A stretch of DNA of 64,000 bases from NCBI RefSeq assembly GCF_002368295.1, contig NZ_AP018248.1, positions 4,225,396 through 4,289,395 on the forward strand, read 5' to 3'. Source of the stretch: Tolypothrix tenuis PCC 7101 (lineage in GTDB: Bacteria > Cyanobacteriota > Cyanobacteriia > Cyanobacteriales > Nostocaceae). The translations under genes were made by a program, and so were the position numbers. The notes below the pieces were generated by a model. That model was not told where the DNA came from. It made no database searches and saw nothing but the letters and a program-made list of their open reading frames with translations. Shown one piece after another: positions 36,917 to 46,500 of this stretch. How positions within the stretch are numbered: the stretch's first letter is position 1; each line of letters begins with the position of its first letter.

Positions 36917-37411
36917 ACTAGTAGTTCAACACACAAATATTGACAGATGTAGATTGGGAAAAGGGCAAAGGGCAAAGGGGAAGGGTTTTAAACCTTTACT
37001 CTTTTCCCCTTACCCTTTCCCCTGACTGTCAACACAACTTTGGCAGACTACTAAAAAATCAGGTTTTCCCGGTGCGATCGCATTATTTAGATTACGTCGT
37101 CAACCCCATAACATCCTGTGAGTCAGGGATCATACCCCCACCAGATATATCCTAGATTTCGCGGGCATAAGAAATGCCCAATGCCCACTGGTGTCAACTT
37201 AATGTGAAACCCGCTTGGCTGCAAGGTTTCGCCCTCACCCCCAGCCCCTCTCCCACCAGGAGAGGGGAGCAAGAGATTTAGTTCCCCTTCTCCCTGAGGG
37301 AGAAGGGGTTAGGGGATGAGGGCGCGAGGTATTTGTACAACGCCTGCCCTATATAGCTTTTAGCTTAAGTTGACACCAATGCCCAATGCCCCATGCCCCA
37401 TGATATTTACT
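36917..37411. other. Gene-free stretch with a MITE
   Basis: It contains AAAGGGC/AGGGGAA heptamer-like DNA (about 36955-37025), a short unassigned part, and a complete 196-bp MITE (37186-37381). Confidence 0.6.
37186..37381. mobile_element. MITE, CATTGGTGTCAACTTA family, 196 bp, complete
   Basis: The right end reads, on the other strand, CATTGGTGTCAACTTA; the left end has one change (CACTGG...). The flanking 9-bp direct repeat CCCAATGCC lies at 37177-37185 and 37382-37390. The interior is GC-rich with AGGAGAGGGGAGCAAG and AGGGAGAAGGGGTTAGGGG hairpins. Two further copies lie at 53392-53967 (interrupted, inverted) and 57065-57224 (truncated). Confidence 0.85.
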
Positions 37412-39010
37412 TCAAACTCCCAACACAATCTTGGAGTCGTTGGAGGAAGCTGTACTCACCATCGCGGAATATTCGCCGTTATAGTTGGTAAATGCCGATG
37501 GCGCTCTGCGAATATTAGACAGACGAATTTGCCAATCAGAAACTTCTTCGTAAGTAAGATGACGAGTATTGGAAGTAGTTGTCCATACCCCCCAAAGACA
37601 AGTATCTTCAAACTGCAGCATTCCTGTTTTACGTAAGTTACAAGATTGCGGAGTTCCGGGTAAGGGAATAATGCTGTAGCAGGAAGTTTGAAATTCTAAT
37701 TTTGGGTTAATTTCTACTAGTTCATCCACCAGTTCCGAAATAGCTTCCTCCAGACGCAACAAGTCATCATGGTCATCATCTGGTAGCCCGATAATGATGC
37801 CATAAGTAACAACTGGTATACCAGTGCTAACTACAGATTTCATCAATGTACAATGCTCCTGCCAAGGTAGCAGTTTCTTATAAGCTTCTCGTCCAAAAAC
37901 AGGACGTTCAGCCGGTATATAAGCCAAAGGACAACCAACTTTACCGTCCCAACCAAACAAGGCTGCAATTAGTTCTTCATCTGGTCGGAGGTCGCTGCTT
38001 TCATAGTTGCGTCCAGCACCGAGAGTTGTTTTCCGCAGTTCTAAACCATTGGGCCACATGAGAGTGATTCCCATCTCCCGCGCCCCATTGGTAATTTCCA
38101 ATATCTCCTCTCGTCCTCCAGGGAACAATCCACGGGCGAGGAATTGATCGGAACCGATATTGATCGACACAGCCCCCGCCTGTTTCTGAATCTCTAACCA
38201 TTTCAGGGCTGTAGCTGGAGACATTCTGCGAAAGCCAGTCCCGTAGGTGGGTGTCATGCAAAAATCACAGGTGCGATCGCATCCAATGTCTGCAACTAAG
38301 GAACCAACAGGTACAAATCCTTGGACGTTGGGGAGTGTCCCTAAGCATTCTTTTGCTACTTCCAAAGAGGGTAGCGCCCACTCATCAGGACTTTTGGCTT
38401 TAGTTTTGCGAGGATATTGTTGACCATCGGCGAGAATCACACCTGTGAGTTCTTCTCTTGGAGTTTTTCCCAGTACATAGTCGAAAATCGCCCAGTTTGC
38501 TCCGCCGGATTTATCCTGAACCACTGCTGTTGCGCCAGCTTTGAAGTAGTGGTGTGGTTCCGCTAGCGCATCCGAACCGCCAACCACAATGGGGCGATCG
38601 CCTTTGGCTAAATGCTCAATCAACATACAACTGACTTGGCGGTCTTGGGAGAAATTGACTGTAATACCCCAAGCGTCGAATGCTTCGGGGTCGAGGGCGG
38701 AAATTTTACCCCCGACGTATGTTTTCCGCAGGGTCATCCCTTTCCAGACAATCTCTCCAAACTCTTCACTATAATTGTCATCTCTGAGGTTGACCAAGCG
38801 GGCATCAAATCCACCAGCTTGCAAGTCAGCTAACAATACTTGCTTACTAATTAAAGAGCGATGTCTATATAAAGAAGTCCAATTTTTGCCGTCTGCATCG
38901 TAAAGTCCTGTTGCGGGCGGTTCAATCAGCCCAATTGTCGGACGCTTCTTGTTTGTCATAGTCGAGGGTGCAGTATGGGAGATAAACGCAGAGTTATTTT
39001 GCTGTGTCAT
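37412..39010 (-). CDS. B12-binding-domain radical SAM protein
   Basis: This 532-residue enzyme has a Rossmann-like cobalamin-binding type N-terminus (about 22-190; IGLIEPPATGLYDADG, ITVNFSQDRQVSCMLIEHLA) and a radical SAM domain whose cluster motif is CDRTCDFC (C244, C248, C251). The end of the TIM-barrel part carries FQTSCYSIIPLPGTP. The DxHxxG cobalamin-ligand motif is not evident, so cobalamin binding is uncertain. Similar proteins are widespread in cyanobacteria; I recall a link to high-light acclimation but cannot verify it. MTNKKR at residue 18 is an alternative start. It is 111 bp downstream of the egtD-like gene, same strand, so the two may be co-expressed. Confidence 0.8.
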   Translation of the reverse strand: MTQQNNSAFISHTAPSTMTNKKRPTIGLIEPPATGLYDADGKNWTSLYRHRSLISKQVLLADLQAGGFDARLVNLRDDNYSEEFGEIVWKGMTLRKTYVGGKISALDPEAFDAWGITVNFSQDRQVSCMLIEHLAKGDRPIVVGGSDALAEPHHYFKAGATAVVQDKSGGANWAIFDYVLGKTPREELTGVILADGQQYPRKTKAKSPDEWALPSLEVAKECLGTLPNVQGFVPVGSLVADIGCDRTCDFCMTPTYGTGFRRMSPATALKWLEIQKQAGAVSINIGSDQFLARGLFPGGREEILEITNGAREMGITLMWPNGLELRKTTLGAGRNYESSDLRPDEELIAALFGWDGKVGCPLAYIPAERPVFGREAYKKLLPWQEHCTLMKSVVSTGIPVVTYGIIIGLPDDDHDDLLRLEEAISELVDELVEINPKLEFQTSCYSIIPLPGTPQSCNLRKTGMLQFEDTCLWGVWTTTSNTRHLTYEEVSDWQIRLSNIRRAPSAFTNYNGEYSAMVSTASSNDSKIVLGV

Positions 39011-39121
39011 ATTGGCACTCTTGAAGGAACAGTTTGCAAGTTCAATATTTAGGCGCTCGCTAAAACTTTTATTTATTCCTCATCAAAAAAATAACTAAAC
39101 CTTATATTGATTGCAGGTAAA

Positions 39122-40099
39122 TTAAACTCTTTGGCAAAGAATTAAGCCAAACCATTGCTGTGGATCTGTCCAAGTTTTTACTGTTTTTAACCCTTGCATA
39201 TCCAGTTGTTTTTGCATATTTGCTAAATCAAACTTCCGCGAGATTTCGGTGAGAATACTTTCACCTGCTTCAAAGGCGACTTTTAAATCTAAAATTTCTA
39301 GATTCACCCAATGCTTTTGTTGACAATGGAGATACATTTCAATTTGAGAATCAGCTTGATTATAGATAGCTTGATGGGTGAATAAGTCGATATCAAAATT
39401 ACCCTGAAAACGCCAATTTAAATGCGAGAGCATATTTAAATTAAAAGCTGCTGTTACTCCCTGACTGTCGTTATAAGCTGGCTCTAAAATTTCTTTGGGT
39501 TTTTGCAAATCAATCCCTAAAAGAAAGTAATCGCCTATTTGTAATGTCCTTGAAATTTGTTTTAAAAATGCATGACAATCTTGTGGCTCAAAGTTACCCA
39601 GAGAACTACCTAAGAAAAAAATCATCCGCCTATAGGCGAATGTAGATTCTAGCTTGACTAATGCTTGTTCGTAGGTTGCTATTAATCCATTGATAGAAAA
39701 TGTCGGATATTTTTGCTTGAGATTGAGGACAGTAGATTTGAGGATTCCTCCACTCACATCGATAGGTATATATTGACAATACTTAGCAATTTTTTGATAA
39801 GCATCTAACAAAAACAGTGTTTTTGTAGAACTACCACTACCTAATTCTACTAGTTCACAAACACCTGTAATTTGAGCAATTTCATCGGCACATTTCTTTA
39901 AAATTAAGGCTTCTGTGCGGGTTGGATAATATTCTGGTAGTTCACAAATTTGTTCAAATAATTCTGAACCGCGATGATCGTAAAAATACTTTGGCGGTAA
40001 TTTTTTGGGAACTTGATTTAATCCTTGAATGACATCTGCACCATCTTGATTAATCAGATCATGGTGAATCTTAAGACTTATTAAAGATGTAACCGACAT
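39122..40099 (-). CDS. egtD: EgtD-like histidine N-alpha-methyltransferase
   Basis: This 325-residue SAM-dependent methyltransferase has the features of EgtD, which trimethylates histidine to hercynine in ergothioneine synthesis: YFYDHRGSELFEQICELPEY, YPTRTEALIL near the N-terminus, the SAM site ELVELGSGSSTKT and FFLGSSLGNFEP. The family start KKLPPKYFYD fits. Its normal partner EgtB (FGE-sulfatase plus DinB domain) is not next to it; a radical SAM gene is. Either egtB is elsewhere or this pair does something else. Cytosolic. The upstream 430 bp is gene-free. Confidence 0.88.
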   Translation of the reverse strand: MSVTSLISLKIHHDLINQDGADVIQGLNQVPKKLPPKYFYDHRGSELFEQICELPEYYPTRTEALILKKCADEIAQITGVCELVELGSGSSTKTLFLLDAYQKIAKYCQYIPIDVSGGILKSTVLNLKQKYPTFSINGLIATYEQALVKLESTFAYRRMIFFLGSSLGNFEPQDCHAFLKQISRTLQIGDYFLLGIDLQKPKEILEPAYNDSQGVTAAFNLNMLSHLNWRFQGNFDIDLFTHQAIYNQADSQIEMYLHCQQKHWVNLEILDLKVAFEAGESILTEISRKFDLANMQKQLDMQGLKTVKTWTDPQQWFGLILCQRV

Positions 40100-40530
40100 T
40101 TGTTTTTCTGAAGTACTGAATGTTGGACAAAATTACAGTTTTGGCTACTTTTCTACAGAAAAAGTAGACCTAAAGTGAAGTCATCTCAAAAATTTGAGTT
40201 TTTATAGCAATCCGTGCAGGAATTGCAAAATTACTTATGAAGCTAGGGAACAACCAACAAGTAGCAGCCAACAGAAAAGAAAAACTTACAAATGTACTCT
40301 GGCTTTCAAAAATGAAAGAAGATTCTTATACAAGCTAGAGTAAATACCCGTAATAGTATATTCACATTTAACAGATAAGGTCAAGTCAAAAATAACCACA
40401 CTTCCGTGAAAAACAATTTTTCTGCATTTTTATTGATGTCAAAGTACCACTGAGAATGAGATTCAAATAATTTCGTGAATTGGTATTAGCAGAGGGAAGA
40501 ATTGTTTTTTCTTACGCTGTTCTAAGAAAG
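40100..40530. other. Gene-free spacer
   Basis: It lies between the sucrose-phosphate synthase end and the egtD-like start, both minus strand. AT-rich with no repeat or hairpin that stands out; the egtD promoter should be near 40120-40350. Confidence 0.5.
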
Positions 40531-42780
40531 TCAGGCCCCTTCTGTAACTAGCTCTTCCCTTCTTTGCACTACCAAGTCGATTTGTGCGTTCATTTCCGAT
40601 TCTGTCTGAGATAAAGTCCCAAAAAAGTCGTAGTGATTCAAAGCTTCCAAAATGCCCCAAGTATAATCTCCCTGAGCAAAATAAACTTGTGGATAGCTAC
40701 GCAACTTTTCCAGTTCTTGACTGTAGTTCCCCACAACGACAGCTAGAGTATTACCTGCAAGCATCGATTCATCATTTCCTGACGCACCTGCGACTAAGAA
40801 GCGTTTGATTGGCAATCCCCACTTCAAAGCACAATAACGGATGGCATCGCCTTTAGAAGCGCGGATGGGAACCAAATCGAGATACATATTGTGGCTATAA
40901 ATACCTTTGACATGGAGCTTATGCCGTCGCAAATGACGCATAATTTCTCGGTAGCTCACAGATTTTTCTTCATCAATAAAGTAGCTAATCTTGAACTTAC
41001 CTTGACCTTCTGAGGGTTGTAGCATCACTCCTGGTAGTTCTGCCATTGCTTGGCGCACTGCGTCTGGTTGCCAACGATAGCTAATATGTCTTTGCCAGTT
41101 CATATCCGGAATTACCTGGGGGCCATAGTAAATCTCGCTACCTGTGGAGACAATGAGCAAATCTGGCATAGGAAAGCGATATTCCTCTAGCATCTCTAAG
41201 GCGCTGTCGAGGTTGCGTCCAGTCGCAATACCTACTCCAGTGGTGTGACCCTCATTATTTAATCGCTCAATTAACTGTTGTAGTGCTTCTGGGTCACCTA
41301 AGAGAGTATTATCAATTTCACACACCAAAAAGCGATCGGCAGTGGGTAAGCGGTTTGTTTCCGGAATGTTCCAATCAGTGATGTTACTAGCTGGCCCTTG
41401 CCGAAAAGGACTGAGTAAAGATTGGACTCTTCTTTGCGGTAATTGACGCACATTTTCCAGATAGCGCTCTACGTGGGTATCCCAAGAGAAATTGTCACGT
41501 ACCCGACTTAAGCCATTACTAGACCAACCCTGCCATTTTTCGGTATCAGTTAATGCTGTTCGCAAAGCATCTTGAATCTGTTTAATATCGAGGGGATCGA
41601 TGAGCAGACCATTATCACAAGCTGCGAGAATATCCCTTGGCCCACCATCAGATGTGGCAATAATGGGTACACCGCAAGCTGTAGCTTCAATTAAAGTTAA
41701 ACCAAATGGCTCAGTTAATGCTGGATTAATAAAGACTCCCCGGGTTTTTGCCAACAATCGATAGAGTTCTGGTACTTCATCAGCACCGTGGTGTTTGGGA
41801 TAGGCGATATAACCGTAAAGGTCGTAACGGTCTATCAACTGGAAAATTTCTGTGAGTACCTGACGCGGCCCTGATTCCATCGTAGTGATGTCATCTCGGT
41901 TACCTAAAACCAAAACTAAATTCGCGAGCTGACGCAACTGTGGATCTTCCCCATAGGCTTTCACCAAAGTACCAACATTTTTCCGAATCGCTGGACGGGA
42001 AAGCGCCATAATCATCGGCTTTTGCGGGTCTTGGAGAAATCGCTGCAAATCTTGATAAATAGGCGGTTCCTGCCAATTTTCCGGAACTGGGTAGAAGCGT
42101 TCGAGTGCTACTCCTGGCGCAATGACAACCATCCGTTGCGGCTGATAGTGGTCGTAAATGCCATACTGCTGTGTAACTTCTTGATTAGTACTAGCAATAA
42201 TTAATGCTGCACTAGCAAGAGTAGTTTCTTCCGCTTCAATTCTGGTAGCCATATGAAAATAATTTTCAATGACTTCCGGCTTAGTTCCCTGTTCTAACAA
42301 TCGTTGTTGTTTCACACGTCCCAGGGAGTGACCAGTATGCACTAGGGGGATACCTAACCACCCCGCCACCCGACAACCAACATATCCTGCATCGGCATAA
42401 TGGGTGTGAATTACATGAGGTAATTTACCAATTTGACGCAGATGTTTGAGTAATTCATCTGCGAAGTTATCCAAATGAGGCCAAAGAACTTCTTTGCGGA
42501 GATAGCGACGCGGGCCGCAGTTCAGACGAATAATTTGAGCTTTGTCAGAAAGAACTTCTACAGGTTTGGCGTAGTCAGGACTGACTTTTGGGTCGTTAAC
42601 TAAACGAGTAACTAGGTCTACACGTTCAACTTGAGGGTGTTTCGCTAAGGCTTGAGCAAGTTCCACCACATATTTTATTTGCCCGCCTGTATCAGCATCT
42701 CGTCCTAATTCTAAATTGTGACCCCGAATTAACCCATGAACGCTGACTAGTAGAATATACAACCCTGAGCTATGTGACAT
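40531..42780 (-). CDS. sps: Sucrose-phosphate synthase with C-terminal HAD-like domain
   Basis: This 749-residue enzyme makes sucrose 6-phosphate from a nucleotide sugar and fructose 6-phosphate. The GT4 domain (1-470) shows GLIRGHNLELGRDADTGGQ, HTHYADAGYVG, HTGHSLGRVK, the nucleotide-sugar stretch ALSRPAIRKN and the C-terminal NPALTEPFGLTLIEA. Residues about 480-735 form a HAD sucrose-phosphatase-like domain. Its first motif reads CEIDNT: the nucleophile Asp (DxD) is Glu at 488 and the second is D490, so phosphatase activity is doubtful, as in other cyanobacterial SPS fusions. The motif AGASGNDESML late in the domain is intact. Sucrose is an osmolyte and, in filamentous forms, the carbon carrier to heterocysts. 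Confidence 0.93.
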   Translation of the reverse strand: MSHSSGLYILLVSVHGLIRGHNLELGRDADTGGQIKYVVELAQALAKHPQVERVDLVTRLVNDPKVSPDYAKPVEVLSDKAQIIRLNCGPRRYLRKEVLWPHLDNFADELLKHLRQIGKLPHVIHTHYADAGYVGCRVAGWLGIPLVHTGHSLGRVKQQRLLEQGTKPEVIENYFHMATRIEAEETTLASAALIIASTNQEVTQQYGIYDHYQPQRMVVIAPGVALERFYPVPENWQEPPIYQDLQRFLQDPQKPMIMALSRPAIRKNVGTLVKAYGEDPQLRQLANLVLVLGNRDDITTMESGPRQVLTEIFQLIDRYDLYGYIAYPKHHGADEVPELYRLLAKTRGVFINPALTEPFGLTLIEATACGVPIIATSDGGPRDILAACDNGLLIDPLDIKQIQDALRTALTDTEKWQGWSSNGLSRVRDNFSWDTHVERYLENVRQLPQRRVQSLLSPFRQGPASNITDWNIPETNRLPTADRFLVCEIDNTLLGDPEALQQLIERLNNEGHTTGVGIATGRNLDSALEMLEEYRFPMPDLLIVSTGSEIYYGPQVIPDMNWQRHISYRWQPDAVRQAMAELPGVMLQPSEGQGKFKISYFIDEEKSVSYREIMRHLRRHKLHVKGIYSHNMYLDLVPIRASKGDAIRYCALKWGLPIKRFLVAGASGNDESMLAGNTLAVVVGNYSQELEKLRSYPQVYFAQGDYTWGILEALNHYDFFGTLSQTESEMNAQIDLVVQRREELVTEGA

Positions 42781-43165
42781 AGTGCATTCCTCGTCATGAC
42801 TGCATTCCAGCCTAAGAACAGCATCTATTACAGATAACTGTTAATCGCTACAGGTAAATAAAATTATCCAGGTATTTGCAGATTATAGAACAGATTTACT
42901 GTGAGGATATCAGGGGATACAGCAACTTGGCGTTCCTCCAACTGGAAATTGCTGGCTCCTTGACTCAGTTTCAACAGTGAAAATCCACAGCAAAAACAGC
43001 CCAAACAGGCTCTGAGTATAAGTGTATAGAGAAACCCATAATGGTATTCATAGAGTATACTCAATGATTCACTGTGGAGATTTCTTAGCCAATTCATCAT
43101 CAATTAGATGACACCAAGTAGTTAGAATGTTATCTCGGCAGCATTAGATCAGGCTTATCTAAAAC
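42781..43165. other. Divergent promoter region of sps and comB
   Basis: This gap holds both promoters. A minus-strand open frame of 79 residues (42864-43103) has no ribosome site or recognisable motif and is not annotated. No NtcA-type GTAN8TAC site was clear to me. Confidence 0.5.
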
Positions 43166-43903
43166 GTGAAGCTATTTGTTTATCACACCCCGGAATTGAC
43201 TCCAACAGATCAAGCCCCAGAATGTGCGATCGCAGTCGATGTTCTGCGAGCTACTAGCACAATGGCTACAGTTTTGGCGGCTGGAGGCGAAGCTGTACAA
43301 GTGTTCAGCGATTTAGATCAACTCATGGAAGTCAGTGAAAAATGGCCCCCACTCCAACGGCTGCGAGCCGGAGAACGTGGCGGTGCAAAAGTCGCTGGCT
43401 TTGAATTGGGTAATTCTCCTCTAGATTGCACACCAGAACTTGTACAAGGGAGGCGCTTATTTATCAGTACCACTAATGGTACACGTGCGTTAAAGCGGAT
43501 ACAAGATGCGCCAACTGTCATAGCAGCAGCCTTGATCAACCGTGCTGCGGTAGTGAAATTTCTCCTAGAAAAGCAACCTGAGACAGTCTGGATTGTGGGA
43601 TCTGGTTGGGAAGGTAGTTTTTCTTTAGAAGATACAGTATGTGCAGGTGCGATCGCCCATAGTATTGTGCAACATACTCAACTATCACCAGATGACATTG
43701 CTGGTAATGATGAAGCGATCAGTGCGATCGCTCTCTACTCTCAATGGCAAGATAACTTATTAGGACTTCTACAACACGCCAGTCACGGCAAACGTTTGCT
43801 GCGCCTTGATTGTTATGAAGATCTAAAATACTGTTCCCAAACCGATATTTTAGATGTGTTGCCTATACAGCAGGAACTGGGAGTATTAAAATCTCTTGGT
43901 TAA
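43166..43903 (+). CDS. comB: 2-phosphosulfolactate phosphatase family (ComB)
   Basis: This 245-residue protein belongs to the ComB family, which in methanogens removes phosphate from 2-phosphosulfolactate on the way to coenzyme M. Family marks are AIAVDVLRATSTMATVLA (about 23-40), AGERGG, GFELGNSPL, STTNGTRAL and IVGSGWEGSFSLEDTVCAG. Metal-binding acidic residues appear kept. Cyanobacteria do not make coenzyme M, so the substrate here is unknown. The start is GTG at 43166. It is divergent from sps. Confidence 0.93.
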   Translation: MKLFVYHTPELTPTDQAPECAIAVDVLRATSTMATVLAAGGEAVQVFSDLDQLMEVSEKWPPLQRLRAGERGGAKVAGFELGNSPLDCTPELVQGRRLFISTTNGTRALKRIQDAPTVIAAALINRAAVVKFLLEKQPETVWIVGSGWEGSFSLEDTVCAGAIAHSIVQHTQLSPDDIAGNDEAISAIALYSQWQDNLLGLLQHASHGKRLLRLDCYEDLKYCSQTDILDVLPIQQELGVLKSLG

Positions 43904-44256
43904 TAATTATACCAATTTTAGATTTTAGATTTTAAATTTTGGCAGCAATGCCTTGCATGTGTTTTCAAGGCTATCAGTTCAGTTCCCAAACTTAATGGAA
44001 TTGCCCTCGCGTCAAACGACGCGATTTTAGGGACGTTGTTCTCAACGTCTCTATACTATTGCAATTTGATTTTACTTTTGCTCTACAATACCAAAGCTCG
44101 GACTATTGAGCTTTTACGTGCTAATTAAGTAGCATTAGCATAAAATAATACATTATTTTAACTACTTAAATCAATATTACAAAGCATCTTCCACAGCTGT
44201 CGTGCTATTTGTCAACAGTTAGACTAGTAACCACAGGTAACAATCAAAGGAATACT
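43904..44256. other. Gene-free spacer before the VWA genes
   Basis: It holds a TAGATTTTAGATTTT-type repeat (about 43918), an imperfect palindrome around GGGACGTTGTTCTCAACGTCT (44030-44052), and AT-rich sequence that should carry the promoter of the VWA cluster. Confidence 0.5.
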
Positions 44257-44862
44257 ATGATGAGTGACCGTGATTACACATTGATTATTGATAAAAGCGG
44301 CAGTATGTCCACTCCTGACCAAGCGGGTGGTAGAAATAGATGGGAGATAGCCCAAGAATCAACTTTAGCCTTGGCGAGAAAGTGCGAGCAATTTGACCCT
44401 GATGGCATCACTGTTTACGTGTTTTCTGGCAGATTTAAACGCTATGATGATGTGACATCAGCAAAAGTCGCGCAGATATTCCAAGAAAACGATCCGGCTG
44501 GGACAACAAATTTAGCTGGTGTACTCCAAGACGCACTCAATAACTACTTTAAGCGCAAAGCTGCAGGTAAAACCAAACCCAATGGCGAGACAATTTTAGT
44601 CATTACGGATGGTGAACCAGACGATCGCAAAGCCGTATTTGAAGTGATTATCAATGCTACCCGTCAGATGGAGCGAGATGAAGAATTAGCCATTTCGATG
44701 ATTCAGGTTGGTTCAGATCCCCAAGCTACTAAGTTTCTCAAAGCTTTAGATGACCAGTTACAAAGTGTTGGTGCTAAATTTGATATCTGCGACACTGTAA
44801 CTTTAGACGACTTAGAAGATATGAGTCTTGCAGATGTATTGATGAATGCGATTACAGATTAA
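44257..44862 (+). CDS. Single-domain von Willebrand A protein, copy 1
   Basis: This 201-residue protein is almost only a VWA domain. MIDAS start DKSGSMS (residues 10-16), the Thr of the site in GTTNLAG (about 87) and the Asp in VITDGEPDD (about 123). There is no signal peptide or membrane helix, so it is cytosolic. It is the first of three close paralogues of equal length in a row (next at 44925 and 45669). The ATG at 44257 with AAAGG about 8 bp upstream is preferred to 44209, since it gives the same length and start (xxRDYTLIID) as the other two copies. VWA domains bind metal and partner proteins; the partner is unknown. Confidence 0.88.
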   Translation: MMSDRDYTLIIDKSGSMSTPDQAGGRNRWEIAQESTLALARKCEQFDPDGITVYVFSGRFKRYDDVTSAKVAQIFQENDPAGTTNLAGVLQDALNNYFKRKAAGKTKPNGETILVITDGEPDDRKAVFEVIINATRQMERDEELAISMIQVGSDPQATKFLKALDDQLQSVGAKFDICDTVTLDDLEDMSLADVLMNAITD

Positions 44863-44924
44863 TCATATTTAATTCTGCCAGGGTTATCTAAATAAATTAT
44901 GAGCAATGATTGGAGATATTAGCC

Positions 44925-45530
44925 ATGCTAGAAAATCGGGATTACACCTTAATTATTGATCAAAGTGCTAGCATGGCTACCACAGATCAAAAAAATGGTA
45001 CAAGTAGATGGGCAGCATTACAAGAATCGACATTTGCCTTAGCTGCTAGATGTGAAGAGTTCGACTTAGATGGTATTACTATTTATCTATTTGCCAAAGC
45101 CTTTAAGCGCTACGACTATGTTACTGCAGCCAAAGTTAAGCAAATTTTTACAGAAAATATCCCTGGAGATACGACCAATTTAGCAGGTGTATTGCAAGAC
45201 GCAATTAATAACTATTTTAAACGTAAGGCTGAGGGCAAAACCAAGCCAGCAGGCGAAGTAATTCTAGTTGTTACAGATGGGACACCAGGCGATCGCCAAG
45301 CAGTATTTGAGGTAATTATCAATGCCACTAAGCGATTAGACAATCCTCAAGAATTAAGAATTTCTCTGATTCAAGTTGGTGCTGATACTAAAGCAACTAA
45401 GTTTCTCCATGCTTTAGATGATGAATTACAAAGTGTTGGCGCTAAATTTGATATTTGTGACACCATTACCTTAGAGCAATTAGAAGATATAAGCCTGACA
45501 GACGTATTAATGCAGGCAATAAATGATTGA
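44925..45530 (+). CDS. Single-domain von Willebrand A protein, copy 2
   Basis: This is the second copy, 201 residues, starting MLENRDYTLIIDQSASM. The MIDAS reads DQSAS, where the first copy has DKSGS, still matching DxSxS. DTTNLAGVLQD and VVTDGTPGD follow. This is the most diverged copy: Ala replaces Gly in the MIDAS loop, the ExD pair of copies 1 and 3 (DGEPDD) becomes DGTPGD, and a Phe-Ala-Lys-Ala loop replaces FSGxFK. So it may have altered metal or ligand preference. The ATG at 44925 has GGAG about 10 bp upstream. Only 62 bp separates it from copy 1, indicating one operon. Confidence 0.88.
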   Translation: MLENRDYTLIIDQSASMATTDQKNGTSRWAALQESTFALAARCEEFDLDGITIYLFAKAFKRYDYVTAAKVKQIFTENIPGDTTNLAGVLQDAINNYFKRKAEGKTKPAGEVILVVTDGTPGDRQAVFEVIINATKRLDNPQELRISLIQVGADTKATKFLHALDDELQSVGAKFDICDTITLEQLEDISLTDVLMQAIND

Positions 45531-45668
45531 GTAATCACTATTTTTCTCTCGGATGTATAGCAAAAGCCTAATAGCAATTAATCATCAGAGAGAAATCATA
45601 AATTTCGCGAATTATCTTTAGCTGCCCTATTTAATTCAATTTTGATTAGATACTTGGAGACATTAGAA

Positions 45669-46274
45669 ATGCTAGACAATCGTGATTACACTTTAATTAT
45701 TGATAAAAGCGGTAGTATGGCTACCCCCGATCAAAAAGGTGGTAGAACCAGATGGTTAGCTGCACAAGAATCAACTTTAGCCCTAGCTAGTAAATGCGAA
45801 CAATTTGACCCAGATGGGATTACTATTTATGTCTTTTCCGGCAAATTCAAACGCTATGAAAATGTGACATCTGCGAAGGTATCACAAATTTTTCGAGAAA
45901 ACGATCCATCGGGCACTACTGATTTAGCAGGAGTGCTAAAACACGCAACTGATGATTACTTTAAACGTAAGGCTGCTAATCAAACTAAGCTCAATGGTGA
46001 GACAATTTTAGTAGTTACTGATGGTGAACCAGACGATCGCAAAGCTGTCATGAAAGTGATCATCGAAGCTTCCCGGAAGATGGATCGCGATGAAGAGTTA
46101 GCTATTTCTTTCATTCAAGTGGGTACAGATGCTAACGCTACTCGCTTCCTCAAAGTCTTAGATGATGAACTTCAAGGAGCTGGTGCCAAGTTTGATATCT
46201 GCGACACCGTTACAATGGAAGATATGGAAGACATGAGTCTTTCGGAAGTGCTACTAAATGCCATTAATGACTAA
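45669..46274 (+). CDS. Single-domain von Willebrand A protein, copy 3
   Basis: This is the third copy, 201 residues, starting MLDNRDYTLIIDKSGSM. MIDAS DKSGSM, GTTDLAG and VVTDGEPDD are intact. It is closer to copy 1 than to copy 2 (shared KCEQFDPDGIT and FSGKFKRYE). ATG 45669 with GGAG upstream. The gap to copy 2 is 138 bp. About 227 bp downstream, beyond a MITE, lies a gene of the Slr1339 salt-stress family on the same strand, so the cluster may take part in stress-related protein assembly (inference). Confidence 0.88.
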   Translation: MLDNRDYTLIIDKSGSMATPDQKGGRTRWLAAQESTLALASKCEQFDPDGITIYVFSGKFKRYENVTSAKVSQIFRENDPSGTTDLAGVLKHATDDYFKRKAANQTKLNGETILVVTDGEPDDRKAVMKVIIEASRKMDRDEELAISFIQVGTDANATRFLKVLDDELQGAGAKFDICDTVTMEDMEDMSLSEVLLNAIND

Positions 46275-46345
46275 AGCCAAGTAGCTATCATTCCTGCTGT
46301 ATACCAATCAGGGATGAAACAGGACAAGGAACTATGGGCTAGAGA

Positions 46346-46456
46346 CTAGTACCGCAAGGCGGAATTCAAAATTCAAAATTCAAAATTCAAAATTAAGACA
46401 GAATAAGGGTTTTGTTGATTTTGAATGGTCTGTTTATTTACGCCGCGCTGTACTAG
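46346..46456. mobile_element. MITE-like element, CTAGTAC ends, copy 1
   Basis: This 111-bp element starts CTAGTACCGCAAGGCGGA and ends, on the other strand, CTAGTACAGCGCGGCGTA. It has a core of four AATTCAAA direct repeats. A homologue lies at 51088-51195. Non-coding. Confidence 0.7.
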
Positions 46457-46500
46457 TATAGGCATAAAGTGGTATTAATCTTGTTTACAGGAATCAGACA

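Noticed and set aside
36940..37155. 71-residue plus-strand frame
   Set aside because: The first third is GGGCAAA-type repeat DNA and the rest shows no motif or ribosome site.
42864..43103. 79-residue minus-strand frame between sps and comB
   Set aside because: No ribosome site or recognisable motif, lying in the divergent promoter region.
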